Assembly: GCA_016180605.1 (NCBI GenBank)
Contig: JACPAW010000098.1
Location: 1 to 6,833 of the forward strand
Source of the DNA: Candidatus Omnitrophota bacterium
GTDB lineage: Bacteria; Omnitrophota; Gorgyraeia; Aquiviventales; Aquiviventaceae
Direction: 5' to 3'
DNA length: 6,833 nucleotides
Part shown: piece after piece, positions 1 to 6,012 of the stretch
Numbering within the stretch: the stretch's first letter is position 1
How the letters are laid out: every line of letters starts with the position of its first letter
Made by a program: the position numbers and the translations under genes
Notes under the pieces: model-generated
Told to the model about the DNA's origin: nothing
What the model saw: the letters and a program-made list of their open reading frames with translations, nothing else
The model's database searches: none

Positions 1-2
1 TT

Positions 3-608
3 TACGAAATAAATGAATATCCAGTGGGCTGGAGAGATGCATTCAACCGAGAGTTTTCCAAATCGGGCGGCATCATAACCGGCCTAGAAGGATTCGACTC
101 AAAAGAAACTGACGTCAGAACGCAGCTAGTCAAAATAGAGAGCACAAAACCTGATGCAGTATTTCTCATGATACTCAATCCCAGCGCAGCAAAATCCATC
201 ATAAAACAATACAGGGAATTAGGATTGAAGCGGCAATTAATGGGCATAGAAGTTTTTTCATTAAGCGTGGTCAGAAAAGGCAATAATGATACCGAAGGCA
301 TGCTTGTTTTGCGATATAAATTCGACCCAAATTCCAAAGAAGCCAAAAATTATCTTGATATGTTCCAGAGAAAATTCAATAGGCAGCCAAGCGAAGAAAT
401 TTATGGGGCAATGGCCTTTGATACATACAATATTTTAACAAATGCAATCGAAAAATGTGGAAACGAGCCTGACTGCATAAAGGCATATCTGTACTCTGTA
501 AAAGACTACGCCGGAGCGAGTGGAACAATTTCCATTGACAAAAATGGGGATTCTATTCATGAATTTGTCGTAAGCCATATTGTAAACGGAACATTGGAAG
601 ACATTTAA
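3..608 (+). CDS. ABC transporter substrate-binding protein, Liv/HAAT type, 5'-truncated
   Basis: This is the C-terminal 201 residues of an extracytoplasmic solute-binding protein of the Peripla_BP_6 (leucine/isoleucine/valine-binding) fold. The frame is open to the left edge, so the true start and any signal peptide lie outside the window; the GTG at 24 is internal. Family hallmarks are the KPDAVF strand end (fragment residues 49-54), the following NPSAAK stretch where a hinge loop usually lies, the EIYGAMAFDTYNIL helix, and the closing pattern VKDYAGASGTISIDKNGD. Two cysteines at fragment residues 152 and 158 (CGNEPDC) are the only ones visible and could form a disulfide outside the cell. 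The gene is A-rich and uses AGA and ATA codons often, unlike the genes after 1800. It ends 22 bases before the LivF-type ATPase, so the two are probably co-transcribed. The ligand (branched-chain amino acid, other amino acid, or amide) cannot be read from this fragment. Confidence 0.88.
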   Translation, partial: YEINEYPVGWRDAFNREFSKSGGIITGLEGFDSKETDVRTQLVKIESTKPDAVFLMILNPSAAKSIIKQYRELGLKRQLMGIEVFSLSVVRKGNNDTEGMLVLRYKFDPNSKEAKNYLDMFQRKFNRQPSEEIYGAMAFDTYNILTNAIEKCGNEPDCIKAYLYSVKDYAGASGTISIDKNGDSIHEFVVSHIVNGTLEDI

Positions 609-630
609 CTCCTTACAACAAATAATTATT

Positions 631-1332
631 ATGCCACTGCTTTCAGTAGAAAATATTTCAAGCGGCTACGGAAAGAACAATGTGCTGCAAGGCGTCTCGT
701 TTCACGTGGACGAAGGCGAGATCGTTGCATTAATCGGCCCGAACGGCGCTGGCAAAAGCACGGCGCTCAAAACTGTGTTCGGCTTCTTGCGAAATTCAGC
801 AGGCAAAATTTATTTCGACGGCAAGGACATAACGCTCAAGAAGCCGCACGAAATCGTGCGCTTGGGCATGTCCTTCGTGCACCAGGGACGCCAAGTATTT
901 CGCAATATGACTGTCGAGGAAAACCTTGTCCTAGGGGCTTTCATTGACAGAAAATCAGAAAAAATCAAAGAACAAATCTATTCGATGTTTCCCATATTGA
1001 AGAAAAAGCGCAATGCCGTTGCGTCAACGCTCTCCGGCGGACAGCAGCAGCAGCTTGCCATCGGCAGGGCACTGATGCTTTCTCCGAAGCTGCTCCTGCT
1101 TGATGAGCCATCTCTTGGCTTAGATCCAAAGACCGTGCGGCTCGTCTTCGACAAAATAGAGTCCATACGCAAGGCTGGCACGACCTTGCTTCTCGTGGAG
1201 CAGAACGCAAGAATGGCGCTGGAGATAAGCGACAGGGCTTACGTTTTCGAGACGGGACAGATAAAGCTGGAAGGCGCTGGAACGCAGCTGCTGAAGACAA
1301 AAAGCGTGCAGAGATTGTATCTGGGCGGCTGA
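631..1332 (+). CDS. livF: Branched-chain amino acid ABC transporter ATP-binding protein LivF
   Basis: This is a complete 233-residue ABC ATPase, the usual length for LivF, one of the two nucleotide-binding subunits that power Liv-type import at the inner face of the membrane. Walker A is GPNGAGKST (36-44), the Q-loop glutamine is Q85 within HQGRQVF, the ABC signature is LSGGQ (134-138), Walker B is LLLLDEP with catalytic E159, and the D-loop SLGLD follows. The switch region reads VEQN (189-192); a glutamine where most ABC ATPases have histidine is normal for LivF and separates it from LivG. The run QQQQ after the signature comes from four CAG codons. The ATG at 631 is the natural start, but no clear Shine-Dalgarno precedes it. 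The preceding substrate-binding gene lies 22 bases away, and no LivH, LivM or LivG sits between them, an atypical order. The regulator downstream has its own promoter. Confidence 0.95.
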   Translation: MPLLSVENISSGYGKNNVLQGVSFHVDEGEIVALIGPNGAGKSTALKTVFGFLRNSAGKIYFDGKDITLKKPHEIVRLGMSFVHQGRQVFRNMTVEENLVLGAFIDRKSEKIKEQIYSMFPILKKKRNAVASTLSGGQQQQLAIGRALMLSPKLLLLDEPSLGLDPKTVRLVFDKIESIRKAGTTLLLVEQNARMALEISDRAYVFETGQIKLEGAGTQLLKTKSVQRLYLGG

Positions 1333-1333
1333 A

Positions 1334-1349
1334 CGAAACTATTTAAATT
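1334..1349 (+). promoter_or_regulatory. Archaeal-type promoter (BRE + TATA box) of the AbrB-like gene
   Basis: A purine-rich BRE-like CGAAA (1334-1338) is followed directly by a TATA-like CTATTTAAATT (1339-1349). With the usual archaeal spacing, transcription would start near 1370-1373, leaving a leader of under 10 bases before the ATG at 1379. A GGTGAT at 1370-1375 matches the archaeal anti-Shine-Dalgarno but lies at the very 5' end of such a transcript, so translation may be nearly leaderless. No good bacterial -35/-10 pair is evident here. The start-site estimate is inferred, not seen. Confidence 0.6.
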
Positions 1350-1350
1350 T

Positions 1351-1369
1351 AGTTATATACAATATAACT
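1351..1369. promoter_or_regulatory. Perfect 8-3-8 palindrome, candidate operator
   Basis: AGTTATAT (1351-1358) and ATATAACT (1362-1369) are exact reverse complements separated by ACA. The site lies just after the TATA-like box, overlaps the expected transcription start, and ends 9 bases before the regulator's ATG. AbrB/MazE-fold proteins bind DNA as dimers and often repress their own promoters at AT-rich sites, so this position suits an autoregulatory operator. The inverted repeat is seen directly; its function is inferred. Because both arms are AT-rich, part of the match could be chance. Confidence 0.5.
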
Positions 1370-1378
1370 GGTGATTGC

Positions 1379-1576
1379 ATGGTGGAGGTAGCAGAAGCGA
1401 CGGTCAAAAAATGGGGCAGCTCTCTCGGAATAATAATACCTAAAGAAGTGGCGGAGAAAGAAGGTATAAAAGACGGAGAAAAAGTCAGTGTTATCGGAAA
1501 AATTGAAAAATTGGTGTCAGGCACTAAGTTTATTAAGTTTGCAGTGGAGAACATAGGAGCCAACTCCGACAATTGA
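1379..1576 (+). CDS. AbrB/MazE/SpoVT-type swapped-hairpin DNA-binding protein
   Basis: This 65-residue protein matches the AbrB/MazE N-terminal DNA-binding domain. Residues about 8-42 carry the family pattern: a basic VKKWGSSLGIIIPKEV core, then an acidic helix and DGEKVSV strand. The KWG-S-LGI-IPKE motif forms the swapped-hairpin beta barrel of a dimer. The remaining C-terminal part (about 43-65) is short and has no recognised domain. Such proteins act as antitoxins or as stand-alone regulators. No toxin gene lies on either side, so a free-standing regulator is more likely, perhaps of itself or the upstream transporter. The ATG at 1379 is preceded by GGTGAT and an archaeal-looking promoter. 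Three stop codons in a row (TGA TAA TAA, 1574-1582) close the frame. Related versions with this spacing are common in archaea, which supports the origin of the left half. Confidence 0.82.
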   Translation: MVEVAEATVKKWGSSLGIIIPKEVAEKEGIKDGEKVSVIGKIEKLVSGTKFIKFAVENIGANSDN

Positions 1577-1640
1577 TAATAAGTTGAGGTTAAAACGCAG
1601 ACGAGTATTTTTACCCCGCCACTTTGCCACTCTCTCCGAT
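1577..1640. other. Probable composition junction between archaeal-like and bacterial-like DNA
   Basis: No gene is supported here. To the left are A-rich genes with an archaeal-type promoter; to the right, from about 1638, come a bacterial Rhs/YD-repeat remnant, a sigma70-like promoter and more GC-rich genes with bacterial ribosome binding sites. A run of five T residues at 1608-1612, about 30 bases after the regulator's stops, could be a weak archaeal oligo-T terminator. I see no insertion-sequence ends, tRNA or attachment site that would explain a join. The exact breakpoint cannot be set by eye. Confidence 0.5.
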
Positions 1641-1726
1641 GCCAATGGCAACCGAATCCTCAGAACGCGCAAACGCGCTACACTTATGACATCGAAAACC
1701 AGCTCATCCAAGTTGCTGTATGTTGA
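1620..1726 (+). pseudogene. Rhs/YD-repeat protein remnant, frameshifted
   Basis: Two pieces of a YD-repeat are visible in different frames. The frame starting at 1638 gives DANGNRILRT, and the frame starting at 1679 gives YTYDIENQLIQVAVC before a TGA at 1724-1726. Both match the Rhs/YD consensus (DANGNR...YTYD..NQLI.V). The sequence between holds an 8-bp tandem duplication: AACGCGCA (1664-1671) followed by AACGCGC (1672-1678). Removing one 8-base copy restores a single frame reading DANGNRILRTRYTYD and onward. Intact Rhs proteins are large, repeat-rich surface or secreted toxin carriers; only about 30 residues remain and nothing upstream continues the repeat. The start at 1620 is only the nearest open codon, and support really begins at 1638. 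It is a dead fragment, not a functional gene. Confidence 0.7.
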
Positions 1727-1747
1727 TTGAGGTCTTGGCTAATACGG

Positions 1748-1776
1748 TTGACGGCGGTGCTGCTGTAAGGTAGCAT
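1748..1776 (+). promoter_or_regulatory. Sigma70-like promoter for the DUF502-hppA-liv genes
   Basis: A -35 box TTGACG (1748-1753, five of six to consensus) and a -10 box TAGCAT (1771-1776, four of six) are separated by exactly 17 bases. Transcription would start near 1783, giving a leader of about 30 bases that contains the ribosome binding site at 1797-1803. Position and spacing fit a promoter for the whole downstream gene set, which has no other clear promoter before 6013. Confidence 0.5.
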
Positions 1777-1796
1777 AACCTGATTATCTTGTTGCT

Positions 1797-1803
1797 TTAG
1801 GAG
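1797..1803 (+). promoter_or_regulatory. Ribosome binding site TTAGGAG for the DUF502 gene
   Basis: AGGAG is the strongest Shine-Dalgarno match in the window. It lies 10 bases before the ATG at 1814 and only 4 before the in-frame TTG at 1808. The ATG is the better start, though the TTG would add just two residues. Confidence 0.6.
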
Positions 1804-1813
1804 TAGGTTGTGC

Positions 1814-2476
1814 ATGCGTCGCCGCCAACGGCAAGAAACCTCCCCCACTTCGCTCTCCGTCCAATTGGGCCGGGCTTTTAGACGTTATTTCATTACCGGT
1901 CTAGCCACGTTGCTGCCCGTTGTCGTCACCCTTTATCTTCTAGTGACCATCTTCCGGCTGACCGACGGCCTGCTCGGGCGCCATTTGGGAGTCGCGATTC
2001 CAGGCCTTGGGCTGGTGGTGACCGTGCTGATCATTCTCGCGGTGGGTGTGATCTCCATTCACTTCTTCGGCAGGCAGCTTTTCCGGGTTGTGGAAGCCTG
2101 GTTTATCCGCTTGCCGCTTGTCAAAAAAATTTACCCTGCCGCCAAGCAATTTTCCGATTTTCTCTTTGCCGAGTCCGGGCAGCGCTCGGGGATTCGCCAG
2201 GTGGTCCTGGTGGAATATCCACGATTGGGTACTTACTCAGTTGCTTTTGTGACCAACGAAGCAAAGACCGTTGTTACGGGACGGAGCCAGACCTTGCTCA
2301 CCCTTCTTATTCCCAACCCCCCTTCGCCATTTACCGGACCTATTATTTTTGTCCCGCAGGAGGACGTGGTACCCCTGGACCTGTCTGTGGAGGACGCGGT
2401 CAAGCTCATCGTTTCAGGAGGGGTGGTAGCTGCCCCTTTTCAGGCGGCACGACGAACTCCACATCATAGCGAGTAA
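1814..2476 (+). CDS. DUF502 family inner-membrane protein
   Basis: This 220-residue protein belongs to the DUF502 family, whose molecular role is not established. A basic N-terminus (MRRRQRQ) leads to two membrane segments, about 25-47 and 64-86, with the family's LLP-V-T motif in the first and the IPGLG motif (62-66) at the start of the second. After them come the conserved RLPLVKKIY stretch (99-107), the VVLVEYPRLGTYSVAFVT strand pattern, a proline-rich PNPPSPFTG loop and the closing SVEDAVKLIVSGG helix, all DUF502 features. The C-terminal two-thirds is probably a soluble domain on one face of the membrane. It is the first gene after the 1748-1776 promoter. Its stop is 5 bases before the hppA start, so the two are almost certainly co-transcribed and may act together at the membrane. 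The ATG at 1814 was chosen from the ribosome binding site spacing. Confidence 0.88.
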   Translation: MRRRQRQETSPTSLSVQLGRAFRRYFITGLATLLPVVVTLYLLVTIFRLTDGLLGRHLGVAIPGLGLVVTVLIILAVGVISIHFFGRQLFRVVEAWFIRLPLVKKIYPAAKQFSDFLFAESGQRSGIRQVVLVEYPRLGTYSVAFVTNEAKTVVTGRSQTLLTLLIPNPPSPFTGPIIFVPQEDVVPLDLSVEDAVKLIVSGGVVAAPFQAARRTPHHSE

Positions 2477-2481
2477 GCCTC

Positions 2482-4722
2482 ATGGAAACATTATTCAGCG
2501 TCATGAAAGATCCTACATTTTCAGGGTGGGAAAGGACGGCACTCTGGAGCATTTTGGGTATTGCCATTCTGGGTTTATTTTATGCGGTTTTCCTGGCCGC
2601 CGAAATGCTTCGCAAGGACCAGGGTACGGAAGCCATGCGCAAAATAAGCGCTGCGATCCGTACCGGTGCTAATGCGTACCTCAACCGCCAGTTTCGAGCG
2701 CTCTGGTTGCTCATCCTCCTGTTGACGGCGCTTTTGTACTTCACCGCAGGCGAGCGCTCCATTGCCATTGGCCGAGCCTGTGCTTTTCTCATGGGCTCGA
2801 TTTTTTCAGCGACGGTTGGTTTTATCGGCATGAACATGGCAGTACAGGGGAATGTCCGCGTAGCGGCAGCTGCTCGGACGAGCTTCGCCGAGGCGCTAAA
2901 AATTGCCTACCGTACCGGTACCATCACCGGCATGTTGACCGATGGGCTTGGCCTTTTAGGGGGGACGTTGATTTTTATGGTCTACGGCGAGCATGCCTAT
3001 GAAGTGCTTCTGGGTTTCGGCTTCGGCGGCACGTTGCTTGCTCTTTTCATGCGGGTAGGAGGAGGCATTTACACCAAAGCCGCCGATGTGGGCGCGGATC
3101 TGGTGGGAAAGCTTGAGAAGAACATTCCCGAAGACGATGCCAGGAACGCCGCCACCATTGCGGATAATGTGGGCGACAATGTCGGGGATTGCGCGGGGAT
3201 GGCAGCCGATATCTTTGAATCCTATGAAGTCACGATTGTCTCTGCCATGATTTTGGGATGGGCTTCTTTCGGCCATAAAGGGGTGATCTTCCCGCTTTTG
3301 GTTCGGGCAGTGGGTGTTGTAAGCTCAATCATTGGAACGTACCTTGTCCGTACGACGGAAGAAGCAAGAGCCGCGATGAAAGCCATCCACGTCGGGTTTA
3401 CCGTATCCGCATTGGTGTCCATTGTCGGATTCTGCGTGATTGGCTTTTACTATTTGCGATTTCCAGAAGCCGTTCTTTTGCCTTCCTGGATCAGTTTTGG
3501 GATTCCTGGGTTGGACATGCGTCCGGTATGGACTACTTTGATCGGAATTGTTTTGGCCATTGCCATTAATTATTTAACCGATTACTTCACCGCTCCAGAG
3601 AAGCCGCCAGTTCAGTTTGTCGCCCGTGCGACCCAAACCGGGCATGCGACTACCATCATCAACGGAATTGCCGTAGGTTACGAAAGCAGCGTGTGGGCGA
3701 TATTGGTGATTGCGCTGGCCATTTTTGCTTCCTTCTTCATTTATCAGGGGACGAATCCCACCTACATCGCTTATGGAGTTGCCATGTGCGGCATTGGGAT
3801 GCTGACCTTAACGGGGAACAACATCTCGATGGATGTCTTCGGCCCTGTGGCGGACAATGCCAATGGAATCGGCGAGATGGCCCACTTGGAGCCCAAGGCT
3901 CGCAAAACGTTGGCAGATTTAGACGCTTGTGGCAATACGACCAAAGCCATCACCAAGGGAATCGCCATTGGCTCGGCGGTCATCGCGGCCGTTTCGCTCT
4001 TCAATGCCTATATTACCGACATTGCTAAATTCCAGGGGGCAACCTACGAAGAGATCGTACCCCTTCTTTCCATTTCTGAACCGCTGGTTTTTATTGGTTT
4101 GCTCATCGGAGGTTCTATCCCATTTTTATTCAGCTCGCTGACGATCCGGGCTGTAGGACGCGCGGCTTTTCTCATCGTCAATGAGGTGCGCGCGCAATTT
4201 AAGGATAAGGCAATTTGGGAAGGGACCAAAACACCGGATTATGCCCGTGTTGTTTCCATCTGCACCAAGGAAGCCCAGCGAGAGCTGATCGGGCCAGGGC
4301 TTTTGGCTGTTCTGACACCGCTGGTGGTGGGGCTTCTGTTGCACAAAGCAGCACTAGGAGGTTTTCTGGCCGGCTTAATTCTATCCGGACAGCTTTTGGC
4401 TGTATTCATGGCAAATGCCGGTGGAGCTTGGGATAATGCCAAGAAGTTCATCGAGGATGGCCATTACGGTGGGAAAGGTTCCGAGGCGCATAAAAGCTCT
4501 ATTACTGGAGATACGGTGGGTGATCCTTTGAAAGATACGGCAGGACCTGCCCTGAATCCGCTAATCAAAGTGATGAACATGGTTAGCCTCCTCATTCTTC
4601 CATTTGTAGTTAAATATGAAACGCTTAACCTGGCCACCTGGAGTGTGATAATCGTTTGTTTGGTTATTTTAGGGTGGGTCGTCTACCGAAGCAAACAAGA
4701 GTCACTTGAAATCGTCAAGTAG
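2482..4722 (+). CDS. hppA: Membrane-bound proton-translocating pyrophosphatase, K+-independent type
   Basis: This 746-residue multi-spanning protein hydrolyses cytoplasmic pyrophosphate and uses the energy to pump protons across the membrane. The length is normal for the family, and about 16 hydrophobic segments are expected. The substrate-site signature DVGADLVGK is at 202-210, followed by NIPEDDARN and the repeated DNVGDNVGDCAGMAAD motif that binds Mg-PPi. The C-terminal GGAWDNAKK (647-655) and GDTVGDPLKDT (676-686) complete the active site, so all acidic ligands appear intact. The diagnostic motif is GNTTKA (484-489): Lys488 occupies the position that is alanine in K+-dependent enzymes and makes the enzyme K+-independent; characterised members of that class pump H+ rather than Na+. 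The ATG follows the DUF502 stop by 5 bases, and a weak GAGTAAG is the only ribosome binding site. The livK-like gene starts 16 bases after the stop, so the pump and importer share a transcript. Confidence 0.97.
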   Translation: METLFSVMKDPTFSGWERTALWSILGIAILGLFYAVFLAAEMLRKDQGTEAMRKISAAIRTGANAYLNRQFRALWLLILLLTALLYFTAGERSIAIGRACAFLMGSIFSATVGFIGMNMAVQGNVRVAAAARTSFAEALKIAYRTGTITGMLTDGLGLLGGTLIFMVYGEHAYEVLLGFGFGGTLLALFMRVGGGIYTKAADVGADLVGKLEKNIPEDDARNAATIADNVGDNVGDCAGMAADIFESYEVTIVSAMILGWASFGHKGVIFPLLVRAVGVVSSIIGTYLVRTTEEARAAMKAIHVGFTVSALVSIVGFCVIGFYYLRFPEAVLLPSWISFGIPGLDMRPVWTTLIGIVLAIAINYLTDYFTAPEKPPVQFVARATQTGHATTIINGIAVGYESSVWAILVIALAIFASFFIYQGTNPTYIAYGVAMCGIGMLTLTGNNISMDVFGPVADNANGIGEMAHLEPKARKTLADLDACGNTTKAITKGIAIGSAVIAAVSLFNAYITDIAKFQGATYEEIVPLLSISEPLVFIGLLIGGSIPFLFSSLTIRAVGRAAFLIVNEVRAQFKDKAIWEGTKTPDYARVVSICTKEAQRELIGPGLLAVLTPLVVGLLLHKAALGGFLAGLILSGQLLAVFMANAGGAWDNAKKFIEDGHYGGKGSEAHKSSITGDTVGDPLKDTAGPALNPLIKVMNMVSLLILPFVVKYETLNLATWSVIIVCLVILGWVVYRSKQESLEIVK

Positions 4723-4738
4723 GGTGTTTCCTAGGTAC

Positions 4739-5899
4739 ATGAGATTTGCCGTCGTCTGCAGCCTCCTTGGGATGTTGATTGCCCAAGTTGGCTGTAGTCG
4801 CTCGGAGCCGGTTGTCAAAATTGGTTTCGTGGCTCCCTTAACCGGAGATCAGGCTCCACACGGCGAAGACATGCTCCGTGCGGCAGAGCTTGCAGTCGAG
4901 CAGGCAAACGCCGAGGGTCCAGTCTTGCCGGGCCATCGACTGCAGCTGCTCGCGTTGGATGACCAGCGCAGTCCCACCCAAGCGGTTGCGGCGGCAAAGA
5001 AGCTTGTCGCCGATCGTGATGTGCTGGCAGTCGTTGGCCATTTAAACTCCTCCTGCACCATGCCAGCCTCTGCGATCTATCACCAAGCTGGTCTTGTCCA
5101 AATTTCCCCGATCTCTTCCAACCCGCAGATTTCCCGCCAGGGATTCGATACGTTTTATCGCACGTGTGCGACGGATGACCTTCAAGGCCCAGCGGCAGCG
5201 ATCTTCGCCATCCGCGAGTTGTGCGCTACTCGGCCCAGGAGGGAGTTTCGATCCTGCCGGGTTTTTATCCTGGATGACATGACGACCTACGGGCGGGGGT
5301 TGGCGAATGAGTTTAAGAAGAAGGCAAAAGCACTTGGCGCCGAGTTGCTTGGCCACGAAGGGATCACTCAGGGGGATAAAGACTTCGCACCTCTTTTGAC
5401 TAAGCTTAAACCGCTCGAACCGGATCTGTTATATTTTGCAGGCATGTTTCCGGAAGGAGCCTTGCTCATCAAGCAGAGCCAAGAAGTAGGACTTTCGTGC
5501 CAATTCTTGGGAGGGGATGGGCTCTTCGATCCTGTTTTGATTGAGTTGGCAACTCCCCGTGCTGCCGAGGGTATCTCTATCACGACCATTGGTTCTGATG
5601 TCCATGAGATTCCAACTGCCCAGGCGTTTGTGCGGGAATATGAAAGCCGTTACGGCCCTATCGGGGCGTATTCGGCCTATGCCTATGAAGCCACGCGTAT
5701 CGCCATCTGGGCAATTCAAGAGGCGAGCCTTAAAGACCGTGCAGCCGTACTGGCTGTGATGAAAACATTGAAAGACTACCCTGGCTTATTCGGGTTACAG
5801 AACTTCGATGAAAAGGGTGATACGCTGATCCGCGATATCGGGATTTTTACCGTGAAAGGCGGCCGCTTCCACTTCGTCAAAACGGCGACGTGGGACTAG
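4739..5899 (+). CDS. livK: LivK-type ABC substrate-binding lipoprotein
   Basis: This is a complete Peripla_BP_6 family protein of 386 residues that captures amino acids or related amides for Liv-type import. The N-terminus MRFAVVCSLLGMLIAQVGC is a signal peptide ending at Cys19, a likely lipidation site, although Q-V-G-C is a weak lipobox because leucine is usual at -3. The mature fold begins IGFVAPLTGD (28-37). The ligand-site loops are VVGHLNSS (98-105) and ISPISSNP (122-129), and FYRTCATDDLQGP is the typical hinge sequence. In-frame TTG (4706) and GTG (4724) codons lie upstream, the former overlapping hppA. I prefer the ATG at 4739 because it puts a short basic n-region before the hydrophobic core, but no strong ribosome binding site decides it. 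It is clearly distinct from the truncated binding protein at the left edge. The exact ligand is unknown; urea or short amides are alternatives to branched-chain amino acids. Confidence 0.92.
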   Translation: MRFAVVCSLLGMLIAQVGCSRSEPVVKIGFVAPLTGDQAPHGEDMLRAAELAVEQANAEGPVLPGHRLQLLALDDQRSPTQAVAAAKKLVADRDVLAVVGHLNSSCTMPASAIYHQAGLVQISPISSNPQISRQGFDTFYRTCATDDLQGPAAAIFAIRELCATRPRREFRSCRVFILDDMTTYGRGLANEFKKKAKALGAELLGHEGITQGDKDFAPLLTKLKPLEPDLLYFAGMFPEGALLIKQSQEVGLSCQFLGGDGLFDPVLIELATPRAAEGISITTIGSDVHEIPTAQAFVREYESRYGPIGAYSAYAYEATRIAIWAIQEASLKDRAAVLAVMKTLKDYPGLFGLQNFDEKGDTLIRDIGIFTVKGGRFHFVKTATWD

Positions 5900-5902
5900 C
5901 GA

Positions 5903-5990
5903 GTGCGGAGTTTGGAATTCGGAGTTCGGAGTTCTGAAATAGAAAATGCTTTTGCCTTCCATTCCGCACTTCGCATTTCGCACTCCCCAC
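5903..5990. repeat. Opposed heptamer repeat array (5 + 5 units) between livK and livH
   Basis: Five 7-base units run from 5903 to 5937 (GTGCGGA, GTTTGGA, ATTCGGA, GTTCGGA, GTTCTGA). After an 18-base spacer, five units of the same family run in the opposite orientation from 5956 to 5990 (CTTCCAT, TCCGCAC, TTCGCAT, TTCGCAC, TCCCCAC). The unit at 5963-5969 is the exact reverse complement of the first left unit. An imperfect hairpin is possible: 5902-5909 pairs with 5963-5970 (8 bp), and 5913-5917 with 5957-5961 (5 bp). There is no T-run after it, so it is not a standard intrinsic terminator. From general knowledge, similar heptamer strings occur between genes in several environmental bacteria, where they are often mis-called as short proteins. 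Confidence 0.75.
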
Positions 5991-6012
5991 TTTCCGTAAG
6001 GTTTTTCCAAGT

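Noticed and set aside
965..1300. Minus-strand open frame of 111 codons inside livF
   Set aside because: It is antisense to the intact LivF motifs, rich in Arg/Ser/Ala as expected of a shadow frame, and has no supported start signal.
1379..1576. Toxin-antitoxin pair with the AbrB/MazE-like protein as antitoxin
   Set aside because: No PIN, MazF or other toxin frame is next to it on either strand; downstream sequence is the junction and an Rhs fragment.
2956..3276. Minus-strand open frame of 106 codons inside hppA
   Set aside because: It lies wholly within a strongly conserved pyrophosphatase frame, has no recognisable motif, and is a shadow of the coding strand.
5902..5970. Rho-independent terminator after livK
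   Set aside because: The hairpin is imperfect, has a long loop, and no T-run follows; the repeat array explains the symmetry better.
5795..6010. Minus-strand open frame of 71 codons across the livK end and the livK-livH gap
   Set aside because: Its sequence is simply the translated heptamer array plus the antisense of livK; such arrays are a known source of false short proteins.
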